Shown: piece after piece, positions 35,550 to 43,306 of the stretch
Layout of the letters: each line of letters starts with the position of its first letter
Position numbering within the stretch: position 1 is the stretch's first letter
NCBI RefSeq assembly: GCF_023283945.1
Contig: NZ_JAKIKW010000023.1
Location: 1 to 64,000 of the forward strand
From: Shewanella gelidimarina
GTDB taxonomy: Bacteria > Pseudomonadota > Gammaproteobacteria > Enterobacterales > Shewanellaceae
Direction of reading: 5' to 3'
Length of the DNA stretch: 64,000 bases
Notes under the pieces: generated by a model
Seen by the model: only the letters and a program-made list of their open reading frames with translations
Told to the model about the DNA's origin: nothing
Database searches by the model: none
Position numbers and translations under genes: made by a program

Positions 35550-35592
35550 TGAGACAAACTTAGTTTGTATACTCACTATACAATTGTACCAA
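35550..35592. other. Candidate oriT of the MobV relaxase
   Basis: In the gap upstream of the relaxase gene are an inverted repeat ACAAACTTAGTTTGT (35554-35568) and, adjoining it, TATACTCACTATA (35568-35580). On the minus strand the latter reads TATAGTGAGTATAC, close to the TATAGTGTGTTATAC of pMV158-type oriT, where the nick lies after TAGTGTG. The rest of 35516-35761 is AT-rich and otherwise featureless. Confidence 0.5.
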
Positions 35593-35761
35593 TTATGCTC
35601 GACCTGCGGTGCCTATAACAAAGTTAAAATCAAAACAGATTGACTCAAGGTGGTGTCCCTCTTGGAGAGCCTGATCATCAAAACATCTATAAAATAATTT
35701 GAAATTTCCTTACTTTTAAATTGATTAGTAGCATTAAAGTTATTAAATTTAAATTAAAAAT

Positions 35762-36088
35762 ATGAACTCCTACGAAATAATACAACGAGCAATTTCTATT
35801 GAACAAGAACAAACAAAAGACTTCATCATCATTAATAGCGTTTTAAAATATTGTGTTGAAGAAAAACTTCTAACAAAAGAACCATACCTAGGTTTTGGCA
35901 GTCATGAACAATTGAAACTTGATTTGATTAAGCAGTTACGTGTGATTCATTTAGACTATATCGCTGAACATATATTTCAACCTGATGTATCTCTCAGTAT
36001 TAGTGATGAAATAGATATGAAAACAAGGTTATTACTAAAGTGGGTAGCTAGAAAATACTCAGAAAAAATATTACCGTTTGGTAAGTAG
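35762..36088 (+). CDS. Island hypothetical protein (108 aa)
   Basis: An AT-rich open frame on the opposite strand to its neighbours. It is mainly helical, with SIEQEQTKDFIIINSVLKYC near the N-terminus and LKLDLIKQLRVIHLDYIAEH centrally. There is no signal peptide, membrane helix or recognised domain. The ribosome site is poor, which lowers confidence, but length and island-like codon use favour a real gene. Confidence 0.5.
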   Translation: MNSYEIIQRAISIEQEQTKDFIIINSVLKYCVEEKLLTKEPYLGFGSHEQLKLDLIKQLRVIHLDYIAEHIFQPDVSLSISDEIDMKTRLLLKWVARKYSEKILPFGK

Positions 36089-36163
36089 TTAATACTTCTT
36101 ATGTTTTACGCCTGCAACACCTGCAATTAATTAAGTTTGTAGGTGTTGCAGGTGTAATTCTAT

Positions 36164-37735
36164 TTATAACTGATGTAATGGGTTTACAATAAATGCCTTA
36201 CTCGGCTTGCTCACTTCAAATATATAACCAGATTTAATAAGTTCAGCAATTGCTAATTCTCGATCTTCTTTATTATTTAAGCCTTTCCAGTTTTTTTGAG
36301 ACAGTTGCTGACGAGTAAATTTGGGAGCTAACTTATTTAAATTGTTGAACAGAAATTCAGCGGGTAATAATTCATTTTTCGAGCTAACTAGTGCAAGGAT
36401 ACGTTTAGTATGACTCTCAAGATAAGTCATCCATCCAATAGCATTTTCAACAGTTTTCAAATTAATCACTTCGGAAGGGTTAAATTCCTGATTAGTTTCA
36501 GCATTAGACGCTTCATCTAATAAGTGCAGTATCAATGCGATTTTGGCGCAAGTTGCATGATTCTTACCGTAAAAAGACTGCAAAGACACATCAGCTTCTT
36601 TAGTTTTTTGTATTAGTTTCGCAGACCATTCAGACCAAACATTCTGTGCATCATCCATGAATTTAAAACCGAGAATGCCTTTTTTCTGTGTTAACTTAAA
36701 TAACGTTAAAAATATGTTTTGAACATTCTCTATTTCAGCATGATCAGGAGCCTCATCAACGAAGTAAGCGTGGGTTTTATCTGGATAAATAGAAACCTGT
36801 AATAAACGCTCTAATAGCCCATCGTTTGTATGACCTGAGTGGTTTGATGAACTTAGTAAATGTAAAATTACTGAGGGCTGTATCCCGCCTAAAAGTGACA
36901 AAATTAACCGAGGTACTGTCACATCCTCTCGACCTATCCTTTTTTGTACATAAGGGCTTTTAGATGCATCAAAAGCCTCTAGATACAGACTTCTTTCTAG
37001 CTCTCGTTGCTCGATAGCTTTTAACCATCCGTTTATTTCGTCACGGAAAATTAACGAACCATGTGGATTTGTCTGTAAGCCATCTAATACAGCCTCGATC
37101 GTTGCATCATTGATAGTCACTTCTCGAATAATTTGGCCAGGCTCATCTAACTCACCCATCTTTTTTAAGACATTATAAGCTTGCTCTACTTCTCCAGATT
37201 GAATTAGCTCTTCCGCTTCATTATTAATACTCTTTTTTTGAGCTTCATATTCTTGTTTTTGAAGTTTATGAAAAGAGCTATTAACTATATTTATTTTGTT
37301 AATTGACACTTTTTGAACGAAATCGAGTAAATTTAAACCGCATTTTAACATGGGTGTTTTTTGAGCGGAGGGTTCACCAATTATCATAGAAAATAGATTA
37401 GGAGCAAGTGCCCACTCTGTATCATTTTTCTTAGGGTGGATTTCGACACTTCCTCCGACTAAAGATCCTGCAGCGACAATAACAGACAAAGCGGCATAAT
37501 CAACTGGGGCATTATTAACTCTAAGAGCATGTTTAATGACATAGTTTCGAACACCTTCTGGCAGCATTTCAGCTTCAAAAGCTAATACAGGCAATAAAGT
37601 CGTATTCAATGGAGTTGGTACTTGCCATTGAATATTTTCACTATCACTTAGCTCCCCTTTGTTTGTTTCTTTGAATTTTTTTTTCGTACTTCTAGTAAAC
37701 ATGTTCAATAAATTAATTGGTGATTGCATATGCAT
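36164..37735 (-). CDS. DUF3987 (YfjI-like) protein of integrated elements
   Basis: The 523-residue protein has the DUF3987 core: LPEGVRNYVIKHALRVNNAP, APVDYAALSVIVAAGSLVGG, NLFSMIIGEPSAQKTPML (a P-loop-like turn, GEPSAQKT), a charged helical insert (about 140-195) and NPHGSLIFRDEINGWLKAIE, where RDE sits at a Walker-B-like strand. The family is frequent on phage satellites, plasmids and integrative elements, and is thought to be ATPase-like and involved in replication. It lies divergent from AlpA across 184 bp. Confidence 0.82.
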   Translation of the reverse strand: MHMQSPINLLNMFTRSTKKKFKETNKGELSDSENIQWQVPTPLNTTLLPVLAFEAEMLPEGVRNYVIKHALRVNNAPVDYAALSVIVAAGSLVGGSVEIHPKKNDTEWALAPNLFSMIIGEPSAQKTPMLKCGLNLLDFVQKVSINKINIVNSSFHKLQKQEYEAQKKSINNEAEELIQSGEVEQAYNVLKKMGELDEPGQIIREVTINDATIEAVLDGLQTNPHGSLIFRDEINGWLKAIEQRELERSLYLEAFDASKSPYVQKRIGREDVTVPRLILSLLGGIQPSVILHLLSSSNHSGHTNDGLLERLLQVSIYPDKTHAYFVDEAPDHAEIENVQNIFLTLFKLTQKKGILGFKFMDDAQNVWSEWSAKLIQKTKEADVSLQSFYGKNHATCAKIALILHLLDEASNAETNQEFNPSEVINLKTVENAIGWMTYLESHTKRILALVSSKNELLPAEFLFNNLNKLAPKFTRQQLSQKNWKGLNNKEDRELAIAELIKSGYIFEVSKPSKAFIVNPLHQL

Positions 37736-37919
37736 TTTTTTATTAAAGCTAATAAGTCAGAACTAGAAATGCAAATTTATTTTTAAGATTGAGTAAAAAA
37801 ATAAAGGTAGAAATAGCATTGAAATTATTTTTATTTTTTTACATTTAGGGGTTGTATTCGACGTGAATAATTTCTAACTTTTCCTCAATAAGTACTTCTA
37901 CTAACGTTTAGGAATTAAA

Positions 37920-38162
37920 ATGCAAGAGGTTCAAGTAAGCACGCAAGCACAGTTTAAACACTTCACACATAACGATCGAGTGATTAAATTACGCGACGTT
38001 ATCGAATTAACTGGATTAAAAAAAACATCTATCTATAACTTAATCAAAAAAAATGAGTTTCCTAAACAAATCACTTTAGCTAGAAATTCAGTTGGTTGGG
38101 TTCAGTCGGAGGTTTTACAATGGGTTAATGACTTGATGATAAATCGCGATTTACTGCATTAG
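37920..38162 (+). CDS. AlpA-family excisionase/regulator
   Basis: The 80-residue protein has a winged-helix MerR-like DNA-binding fold: IKLRDVIELTGLKKTSIYNL, then KKNEFPKQITLARNSVGW and EVLQWVNDLM, the AlpA signature. AlpA proteins activate integrase expression or direct excision of P4-like islands. TTTAGGA lies 6-8 bases before the ATG. It lies convergent to the integrase gene and divergent to the DUF3987 gene. Confidence 0.9.
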   Translation: MQEVQVSTQAQFKHFTHNDRVIKLRDVIELTGLKKTSIYNLIKKNEFPKQITLARNSVGWVQSEVLQWVNDLMINRDLLH

Positions 38163-38188
38163 TCTCATCGATATGATTTATTTCTGAT

Positions 38189-38248
38189 AGTGTAAGGTTC
38201 ATAAGCGAATCTTACACTGTATCTAGCTATCATAGGCTAAATAGCTAG
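38189..38248. terminator. Two hairpins between alpA and int
   Basis: AGTGTAAGGTTC / GAATCTTACACT (38189-38200, 38207-38218) and CTAGCTAT / ATAGCTAG (38223-38230, 38241-38248). They lie between convergent genes and probably serve as bidirectional terminators, although the U-tracts are poor. Confidence 0.55.
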
Positions 38249-38285
38249 ACTTATTTTGTGATGTAATAATCTATGTATAACTAAG

Positions 38286-39494
38286 TTAAATCATATCTCT
38301 CAACGTATTAGATAACTGCACAAAGGCTTCCCTTCTCTCATCAAAATAGTCATATCGGTCATATATACCCTCCACACCTTTGAGCTTATGGTTCAAGCAA
38401 CGCTCAGCAACATGCCCCGGCGTCCCTTGTTTAGCTAACATGCTTCGGCAAGTACGTCTTAAGTCATGCACTGTGAAGTGTGCCATATCAGCCATTTTGT
38501 TTGGTGGTTGTTTCTTTTTACCTGCTTCATGACCAAAGAGTTTGGTGATAGCACGATTTAGTGTGTCTTTACCCATATGTGGGTTCTTGCTAGAGCGTCG
38601 GCTTGGAAACACATATTCAGAACCACAAGCCCTTATCTTTAGCTCTTGTATCCAGTCCATGACAACTTCAGGTAATGGAATAGTAATGCCAACACCTGAT
38701 TTACTGCGCTCTTTCGATAAGTTCCAAACTTGCTTTTCTAGGTCAAATTCCTTCCAAGGTGCTTCTGCCAATTCCGACTTCCTAACTCCTAAAGTAACTA
38801 GTAACGCACAAGCGAGATAGTTGTCACGGCTAAAGCTGTCACGATTCTCACGCGCTTTTTCAAAGAAGAATTTAAGTTCTTCAATACTTAACATTCTATC
38901 TTTACTTTTTTCGATGCCGCCCGCATCTGTTACAGAAAATGCACTTGCAGGGTTAGCGCTTAGCAAGTCTAGCTTTATACCGTGATTAAATAGTTGCTTA
39001 CAATAACCTAAAGCATCATTAGCGATAGTTGGACGACCAGAGTGATTGATGGAAACTAGAACTTGTCTTATATCTCGAGCATTGATGCTATCAAGTTTGA
39101 TTTCGCCAATAATAGGCGCAATATCTTTGCGGTAAACACGCGCAGGTATAGAGGGGTGCTTTAAGCGTTTTATATTACTCTCTTGCCAATCAGCAAAAAG
39201 ATCATCAACGATTTTAATTGTACCTTGTTCACTGCGGCGTTTTTCTAATAGGGGATCAATACCTAGTCGGAGTTGTTGCATTTTAAGTGATGCCGTTACT
39301 CGCGCATCTGCGAGAGACAGATCTGTGTACTTAGCAAGAGTCATCTCTTTACGTTTTTGATTGGAAGTAAATCTTAACATCCAATGAGGCTTGCCAGATT
39401 TTGGGACGACAAAATATAAGCCGTCCCCATCAGCGAACCGTCCAACTTTGCCCTTCGCTTTAGCTTCTATTTCTTTCGCTGTTAACTTGCCCAT
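38286..39494 (-). CDS. int: Tyrosine integrase (P4-type, DUF4102 arm-binding domain)
   Basis: A 402-residue site-specific recombinase. The N-terminal arm-binding domain (about 1-90) starts KLTAKEIEAKAKGKVGRFAD, followed by a core-binding domain (100-190) and the catalytic domain. The catalytic residues are complete: Arg238 (GVRKSEL), His343 and Arg346 (HDLRRT), His369 (LNHK) and nucleophile Tyr378 (GIYDRYDY). It integrates and excises the island at the yicC 3' end, about 195 bp from the right junction. This is the normal distance between such integrases and their attachment site. Confidence 0.95.
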   Translation of the reverse strand: MGKLTAKEIEAKAKGKVGRFADGDGLYFVVPKSGKPHWMLRFTSNQKRKEMTLAKYTDLSLADARVTASLKMQQLRLGIDPLLEKRRSEQGTIKIVDDLFADWQESNIKRLKHPSIPARVYRKDIAPIIGEIKLDSINARDIRQVLVSINHSGRPTIANDALGYCKQLFNHGIKLDLLSANPASAFSVTDAGGIEKSKDRMLSIEELKFFFEKARENRDSFSRDNYLACALLVTLGVRKSELAEAPWKEFDLEKQVWNLSKERSKSGVGITIPLPEVVMDWIQELKIRACGSEYVFPSRRSSKNPHMGKDTLNRAITKLFGHEAGKKKQPPNKMADMAHFTVHDLRRTCRSMLAKQGTPGHVAERCLNHKLKGVEGIYDRYDYFDERREAFVQLSNTLRDMI

Positions 39495-39530
39495 CGGTGC
39501 GCACTCCAGTTAAATTGGGGGGTTGCAGGT

Positions 39531-39656
39531 ACCCACCATTCTAAATCAATCGGAGTATAGCACACCCACCAAATTAACCACCAATATAAAGTGGAACCCA
39601 CCGAGTTGGAATGAACTGTCGCGAACTTGTTGTTTGTAAAAATCCTTTATAAACAA
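39531..39656. repeat. Integrase-end repeats: CCCACC motifs and an 11-bp inverted repeat
   Basis: CCCACCA-like motifs occur at 39532-39538, 39565-39571, 39577-39583 (ACCACCA) and 39597-39602. An inverted repeat TTGTTTGTAAA / TTTATAAACAA lies at 39630-39640 and 39646-39656. These are candidate integrase/AlpA binding sites next to the right junction. Confidence 0.45.
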
Positions 39657-39689
39657 TGATTATGCGGCTGGCGCGAGCTGCGGCGAACC

Positions 39690-39710
39690 TTACTCTACGT
39701 TCTGGATCTG
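39690..39710 (-). repeat. attR: current yicC 3' end
   Basis: Encodes QIQNVE-stop on the minus strand as the functional end of yicC. The partner copy is at 32871-32891. The integration restores the coding sequence with island-supplied codons. Confidence 0.85.
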
Positions 39711-40553
39711 CTCGCGCATCTGCTCAATAAGCACTTTAAGTTCTACTGCGGCGGCTGTGACGTCTGCGCTGATAGATTTTGAGGCTAAGGTGTTTGATTC
39801 ACGATTGAACTCTTGCATCATAAAGTCGAGTCGACGGCCTTGTGCGCCACCTTTTTTAAGGATAAGACGTGTCTCGGTAACGTGTGCGTCAAGTCGGTCC
39901 ATCTCTTCGGCAACGTCCATCTTTTGTGCCATTAATACCATCTCTTGTTCCATACGGGCTGGATCAAGTTCGCCGGTGATCTCGGCTAAACGGTTAGTCA
40001 GCTTATCGCGCTGCCATTGCATAATGGCTGGCATATGACCACGAACCACGGCAACTTGCTCAACGATTTGGTCGAGACGTGTTTGCAACATAGTATTGAT
40101 TGCTTCACCTTCACGGCCACGAGCTTCAATAAATTCGTCGATGGCCAAGTCGAATGCACCCAGGAGATCTTTACCTAAGGCGTCCATATCTTGCTCTGAG
40201 CTAGACATAACACCAGGCCAACGCAGTACGTCAACGACATTGAGTTCGCCTTGCTTAGCTTCATCTTTTACCCAATTAGCGGCGTTGATAATTTGCTTAG
40301 CGAGTTCTTTATTGAGTTGCAGTTCGCTGCTATCACCTTCATTGAGGTCATAACGTAGATTAACTTCAATTTTACCGCGGTTTAAACGTTTACGAAGACG
40401 ATCTCTAAGCACAGGCTCTAAGCTGCGGAAATGTTCTGGTAAACGCAAGTAGGTTTCTAGGTAGCGCTGGTTAACGGAACGGATTTCCCAAGAGGCGGTG
40501 CCCCAATCTGCTTTGTGCTCAATGCGAGCATAGGCTGTCATGCTTTGGATCAT
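39690..40553 (-). CDS. yicC: YicC/YloC-family endoribonuclease
   Basis: The protein has 287 residues starting at MIQSMTAYAR (ATG at 40553, AGGA upstream); an upstream in-frame start at 40610 adds an unrelated tail. The family blocks are EIRSVNQRYLETYLRLPEHF, LNRGKIEVNLRYD and ETRLILKKGGAQGRRLDFMMQEFNRESNTL, the last with the acidic cluster typical of the C-terminus. YicC cleaves RNA, and in E. coli it is implicated in RyhB turnover. The gene lies divergent to rph. Its last codons come from the integrated island, and its old terminator is at 32822-32848. Confidence 0.93.
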   Translation of the reverse strand: MIQSMTAYARIEHKADWGTASWEIRSVNQRYLETYLRLPEHFRSLEPVLRDRLRKRLNRGKIEVNLRYDLNEGDSSELQLNKELAKQIINAANWVKDEAKQGELNVVDVLRWPGVMSSSEQDMDALGKDLLGAFDLAIDEFIEARGREGEAINTMLQTRLDQIVEQVAVVRGHMPAIMQWQRDKLTNRLAEITGELDPARMEQEMVLMAQKMDVAEEMDRLDAHVTETRLILKKGGAQGRRLDFMMQEFNRESNTLASKSISADVTAAAVELKVLIEQMREQIQNVE

Positions 40554-40745
40554 GAATAATTTCCTGTGTAGTTCGTCTAAGTGAGTTGTGATTATATACT
40601 CAATTAGCATGAAGGTGCAGGATCTAGCCTTAATTTACTGTCGGGATTTTAAGATGAGTTTTATTTTTCAGATAGCATACTGGCTCACATGTCCCTATAA
40701 TATGCAGCCAAATTACCCCAATGTTTTCAAATACAGGAATTCACC

Positions 40746-41459
40746 ATGCGCCCAAGCGACAGAACTCCAGCACAATCTCGTCCAGTGACTATTACACGTC
40801 AGTTTACCGCTCATGCCGAAGGTTCGGTTCTAGTTGAGTTTGGTGACACTAAAGTGCTGTGTACCGCCAGTTTTGAAGAGGGTGTACCGCGTTTTCTTAA
40901 AGGCCAAGGCCAAGGTTGGGTTACTGCTGAATATGGTATGTTGCCGCGTTCTACACATAGCCGCATGAACCGTGAAGCGGCTCGTGGTAAGCAGTCTGGT
41001 CGTACTCAAGAGATCCAGCGTTTAATCGGCCGTTCACTACGTGCAGCTGTTGATATGAAGCTACTGGGTGAAAACACTATCGTTATCGATTGTGATGTTA
41101 TTCAAGCAGACGGTGGTACGCGTACTGCTGCTATTACTGGTGCTTGTGTTGCATTGGTTGATGCACTCAACTGGGCACGTGGTAAAGGCATTTTAAAGAC
41201 TAACCCACTTAAGTTCCTTATTGCTGCTGTTAGTGTTGGTATCTATAAAGGCGAACCTATCTGCGATTTAGAATATATCGAAGATAGCGCAGCTGAAACC
41301 GACATGAATGTTGTGATGACTGAAACCGGTAAGATGATTGAAATTCAAGGTACAGCCGAAGGCGAGCCGTTCAGTCATGAAGAGCTATTGAGCTTATTAG
41401 AATTAGCTAAGCATGGTATCCGAGAGATCGTTGATATTCAAAAAGCATCTTTAAGCTAA
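40746..41459 (+). CDS. rph: Ribonuclease PH
   Basis: The 237-residue phosphorolytic 3' exonuclease matures tRNA 3' ends. Blocks: MRPSDRTPAQSRPVTITRQF, KVLCTASFEEGVPRFLKGQG, GRTQEIQRLIGRSLRAAVD, IDCDVIQADGGTRTAAITGA. It has full length and standard order upstream of pyrE. A terminator-like attenuator separates it from pyrE, as in E. coli, where UTP level controls read-through. Confidence 0.97.
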   Translation: MRPSDRTPAQSRPVTITRQFTAHAEGSVLVEFGDTKVLCTASFEEGVPRFLKGQGQGWVTAEYGMLPRSTHSRMNREAARGKQSGRTQEIQRLIGRSLRAAVDMKLLGENTIVIDCDVIQADGGTRTAAITGACVALVDALNWARGKGILKTNPLKFLIAAVSVGIYKGEPICDLEYIEDSAAETDMNVVMTETGKMIEIQGTAEGEPFSHEELLSLLELAKHGIREIVDIQKASLS

Positions 41460-41476
41460 ATCGTATTGTTGTTACT

Positions 41477-41499
41477 AGGGCCCTACGGGGTCCTTTTTG
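41477..41499 (+). terminator. rph-pyrE attenuator hairpin (UACG loop)
   Basis: The stem AGGGCCC / GGGTCCT (one G-U pair) with loop TACG at 41484-41487 is followed by a T run. The C(UACG)G tetraloop makes it very stable. It lies 81 bp before the pyrE start, in the place of the UTP-sensitive attenuator of E. coli. Confidence 0.8.
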
Positions 41500-41579
41500 T
41501 AAGTGCTTTTTGTCAGTACTTAGCATAAATAAAGTGATTAAAATAATTTGAGTTGCCCTACATTTTTTAAGGAGAGATT

Positions 41580-42221
41580 GTGAAAGCCTATCAACGTGAG
41601 TTTATTGAGTTTGCCCTTGAACGCCAGGTACTTAGATTTGGCGAGTTTACGTTAAAATCAGGCCGCACTAGCCCTTACTTTTTTAATGCTGGTTTGTTTA
41701 ATACCGGTCGTGATTTAGCGCGTCTTGGTCGCTTTTATGCAACGGCATTAGTTGATTCAGCAATTGAATACGATTTGCTGTTTGGTCCTGCCTATAAAGG
41801 CATTCCCATTGCGACAACAACGGCGGTTGCTTTGTGTGATCACCACGATATCGATATGCCTTATTGCTTTAACCGTAAAGAAAAAAAACAACATGGTGAA
41901 GGTGGGAGCTTAGTCGGTAGCGAGCTTAAAGGCCGGGTGATGTTAGTCGATGACGTCATTACTGCTGGCACAGCCATTCGTGAGTCAATGGAAATTATCG
42001 CGGCTCACAATGCTAAGTTAGCGGGTGTTTTGATTGCATTAGATCGTCAAGAGAAAGGCAATGGTGAATTATCTGCCATTCAAGAAGTTGAGCGTGATTT
42101 TGGTTGTGAAATCGTGTCAATTATTAAGCTTGAAGACTTAATCAACTACCTGACTGCAAAATCGGGTATGGAAACAGAGCTGGCGTCAGTGAGCGCTTAC
42201 CGCGACCAGTACGGTATTTAA
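41580..42221 (+). CDS. pyrE: Orotate phosphoribosyltransferase
   Basis: The 213-residue protein starts with GTG (GGAGAGATT upstream). It forms OMP from orotate and PRPP in pyrimidine synthesis. The PRPP motif is VMLVDDVITAGTA; other family blocks are FTLKSGRTSPYFFNAGLF, LFGPAYKGIPIATTTA and NRKEKKQHGEGG (the flexible catalytic loop). Full length. Expression is probably controlled by the attenuator after rph. Confidence 0.97.
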   Translation: MKAYQREFIEFALERQVLRFGEFTLKSGRTSPYFFNAGLFNTGRDLARLGRFYATALVDSAIEYDLLFGPAYKGIPIATTTAVALCDHHDIDMPYCFNRKEKKQHGEGGSLVGSELKGRVMLVDDVITAGTAIRESMEIIAAHNAKLAGVLIALDRQEKGNGELSAIQEVERDFGCEIVSIIKLEDLINYLTAKSGMETELASVSAYRDQYGI

Positions 42222-42289
42222 AAGATAAGTTCAGATTACTAGAGCGTTCGCAGGCTCACTTCGAGAACGCTCACAAGTTCACTTCTAGA

Positions 42290-42327
42290 AAAAAGCAAAA
42301 GCTATTAGGTTAGCTTTTGCTTTTTTG
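42290..42327 (+). terminator. pyrE terminator
   Basis: The stem AGCAAAAGCTA / TAGCTTTTGCT (42294-42304, 42311-42321) is followed by a T run. The flanks 42240-42431 also hold small inverted repeats (GAGCGTTC/GAACGCTC; CTAGAA/TTCTAG) and the TAGAACC tandem repeat. Confidence 0.9.
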
Positions 42328-42401
42328 TTTTCAGTTTCTCGCAGCGGTTTGCTGCGGCCTAGAAGAGCCGAAGGCTCGTTCTAGAATCTGCTTTAATATT
42401 T

Positions 42402-42431
42402 TAGAACCTAGAACCTAGAACCTAGAACCTA
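42402..42431. repeat. Four tandem TAGAACC units
   Basis: Four perfect 7-bp copies run up to and overlap the folE stop codon (42429-42431, minus strand). The same CTAGAACCTAG core is the inverted repeat at 886-917. Confidence 0.9.
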
Positions 42432-43088
42432 ATTACTAAGAAACTCAGCACGTGTGGCAGGATTAGATTTAAAAATACCGCCTAATGCTGTAGTGGTTGT
42501 TGAGCTGGTTGAATCCATCACTCCACGTGATTTAACGCAGTAATGTACCGCATCCATTTTAACGGCGACGTCTTTGGTTTCTAGTAAGGTTTGCAGTGCA
42601 ACTAAAACCTGTTGCGTCAGGCGCTCTTGTACCTGTGGCCGCTGCGCAAAGAAGCGTACGATACGATTTATCTTGGATAAGCCAATAATGTTTTTACGCG
42701 GCAAGTAAGCTACTCGTGCTAGGCCATCGATAGTGACTAAGTGATGCTCGCAAGTACTGGTGAGACTTATGTCATTAACCTTGACCATCTCGTCGAAGCC
42801 CATCTTGTTTTCAATCACGGTGATTTTTGGAAAGTTGGCGTAATCAAGACCTGAAAATATCTCATCAACGTACATTTTTGCAATGCGACGTGGCGTATCG
42901 GTCAAACTGTCGTCACGTAGATCTAACGACATTAACGTTAGAATCTCGCGCATATGATGCTCAATTTTATCCTTACGTTCTTCAGGACTAAATTCGCAGG
43001 GCAGCATCGGGGTTTCAAGTCCGCGTTCAAGTAGCGCAGCTTGTACTAATTGTGCTGATTCACTGAGGATAGCTTCTTTTGATGTCAT
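42429..43088 (-). CDS. folE: GTP cyclohydrolase I
   Basis: The 219-residue protein is the first enzyme of folate/pterin synthesis. I use the ATG at 43088 (GGAGG five bases upstream) rather than an in-frame GTG at 43100 that overlaps that site. Motifs: LTDTPRRIAKMYVDEIFSGL, TCEHHLVTIDG (zinc Cys and His), LARVAYLPRKNIIGLSKINR, YCVKSRGVMDSTSSTTT (second zinc Cys and GTP site). The 5' part and its promoter are duplicated at 45443-45816. Confidence 0.96.
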   Translation of the reverse strand: MTSKEAILSESAQLVQAALLERGLETPMLPCEFSPEERKDKIEHHMREILTLMSLDLRDDSLTDTPRRIAKMYVDEIFSGLDYANFPKITVIENKMGFDEMVKVNDISLTSTCEHHLVTIDGLARVAYLPRKNIIGLSKINRIVRFFAQRPQVQERLTQQVLVALQTLLETKDVAVKMDAVHYCVKSRGVMDSTSSTTTTALGGIFKSNPATRAEFLSN

Positions 43089-43265
43089 AATGTCCTCCAC
43101 TTTAATGGGTAGTGGTGCTGTCTCTGGTGATCTTAGTTGCGGTTCGCAATTTGACAGGTATCGCTTAACAGTAATAGTAGAGCGTTAACGCTTTGCTTTG
43201 GCGCTAAGATGCACGGAGGCACAGCGATTTGATGCAAATATACACCAAAAGTCTGGCTTGGGATA

Positions 43266-43298
43266 AGAAAAACCGACTAATTTAGTCGGTTTTTCTAT
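43266..43298 (-). terminator. Terminator of S9 peptidase paralogue 1
   Basis: AACCGACTAA TTTAGTCGGTT with flanking A and T tracts, just 3' of the gene ending at 43307. The identical copy is at 45776-45808. Confidence 0.9.
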
Positions 43299-43306
43299 TT
43301 GAGGGA

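Larger units (their letters stand above)
32871..39710. mobile_element. Mobilisable genomic island in the yicC 3' end (about 6.8 kb)
   Basis: Bounded by yicC-end copies at 32871-32891 and 39690-39710. Content: a membrane-TPR cargo gene, a structured intergenic stretch, a MobV-type relaxase with a candidate oriT, a small AT-rich gene, a DUF3987 gene, AlpA and a tyrosine integrase next to the right junction. Base composition is visibly richer in A+T than the flanks. Direct repeats of a CCCACCA motif lie near both ends. yicC 3' ends are a known target of mobilisable islands in Vibrio and Shewanella relatives. The integrase has all catalytic residues, so it may be active. Confidence 0.88.
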
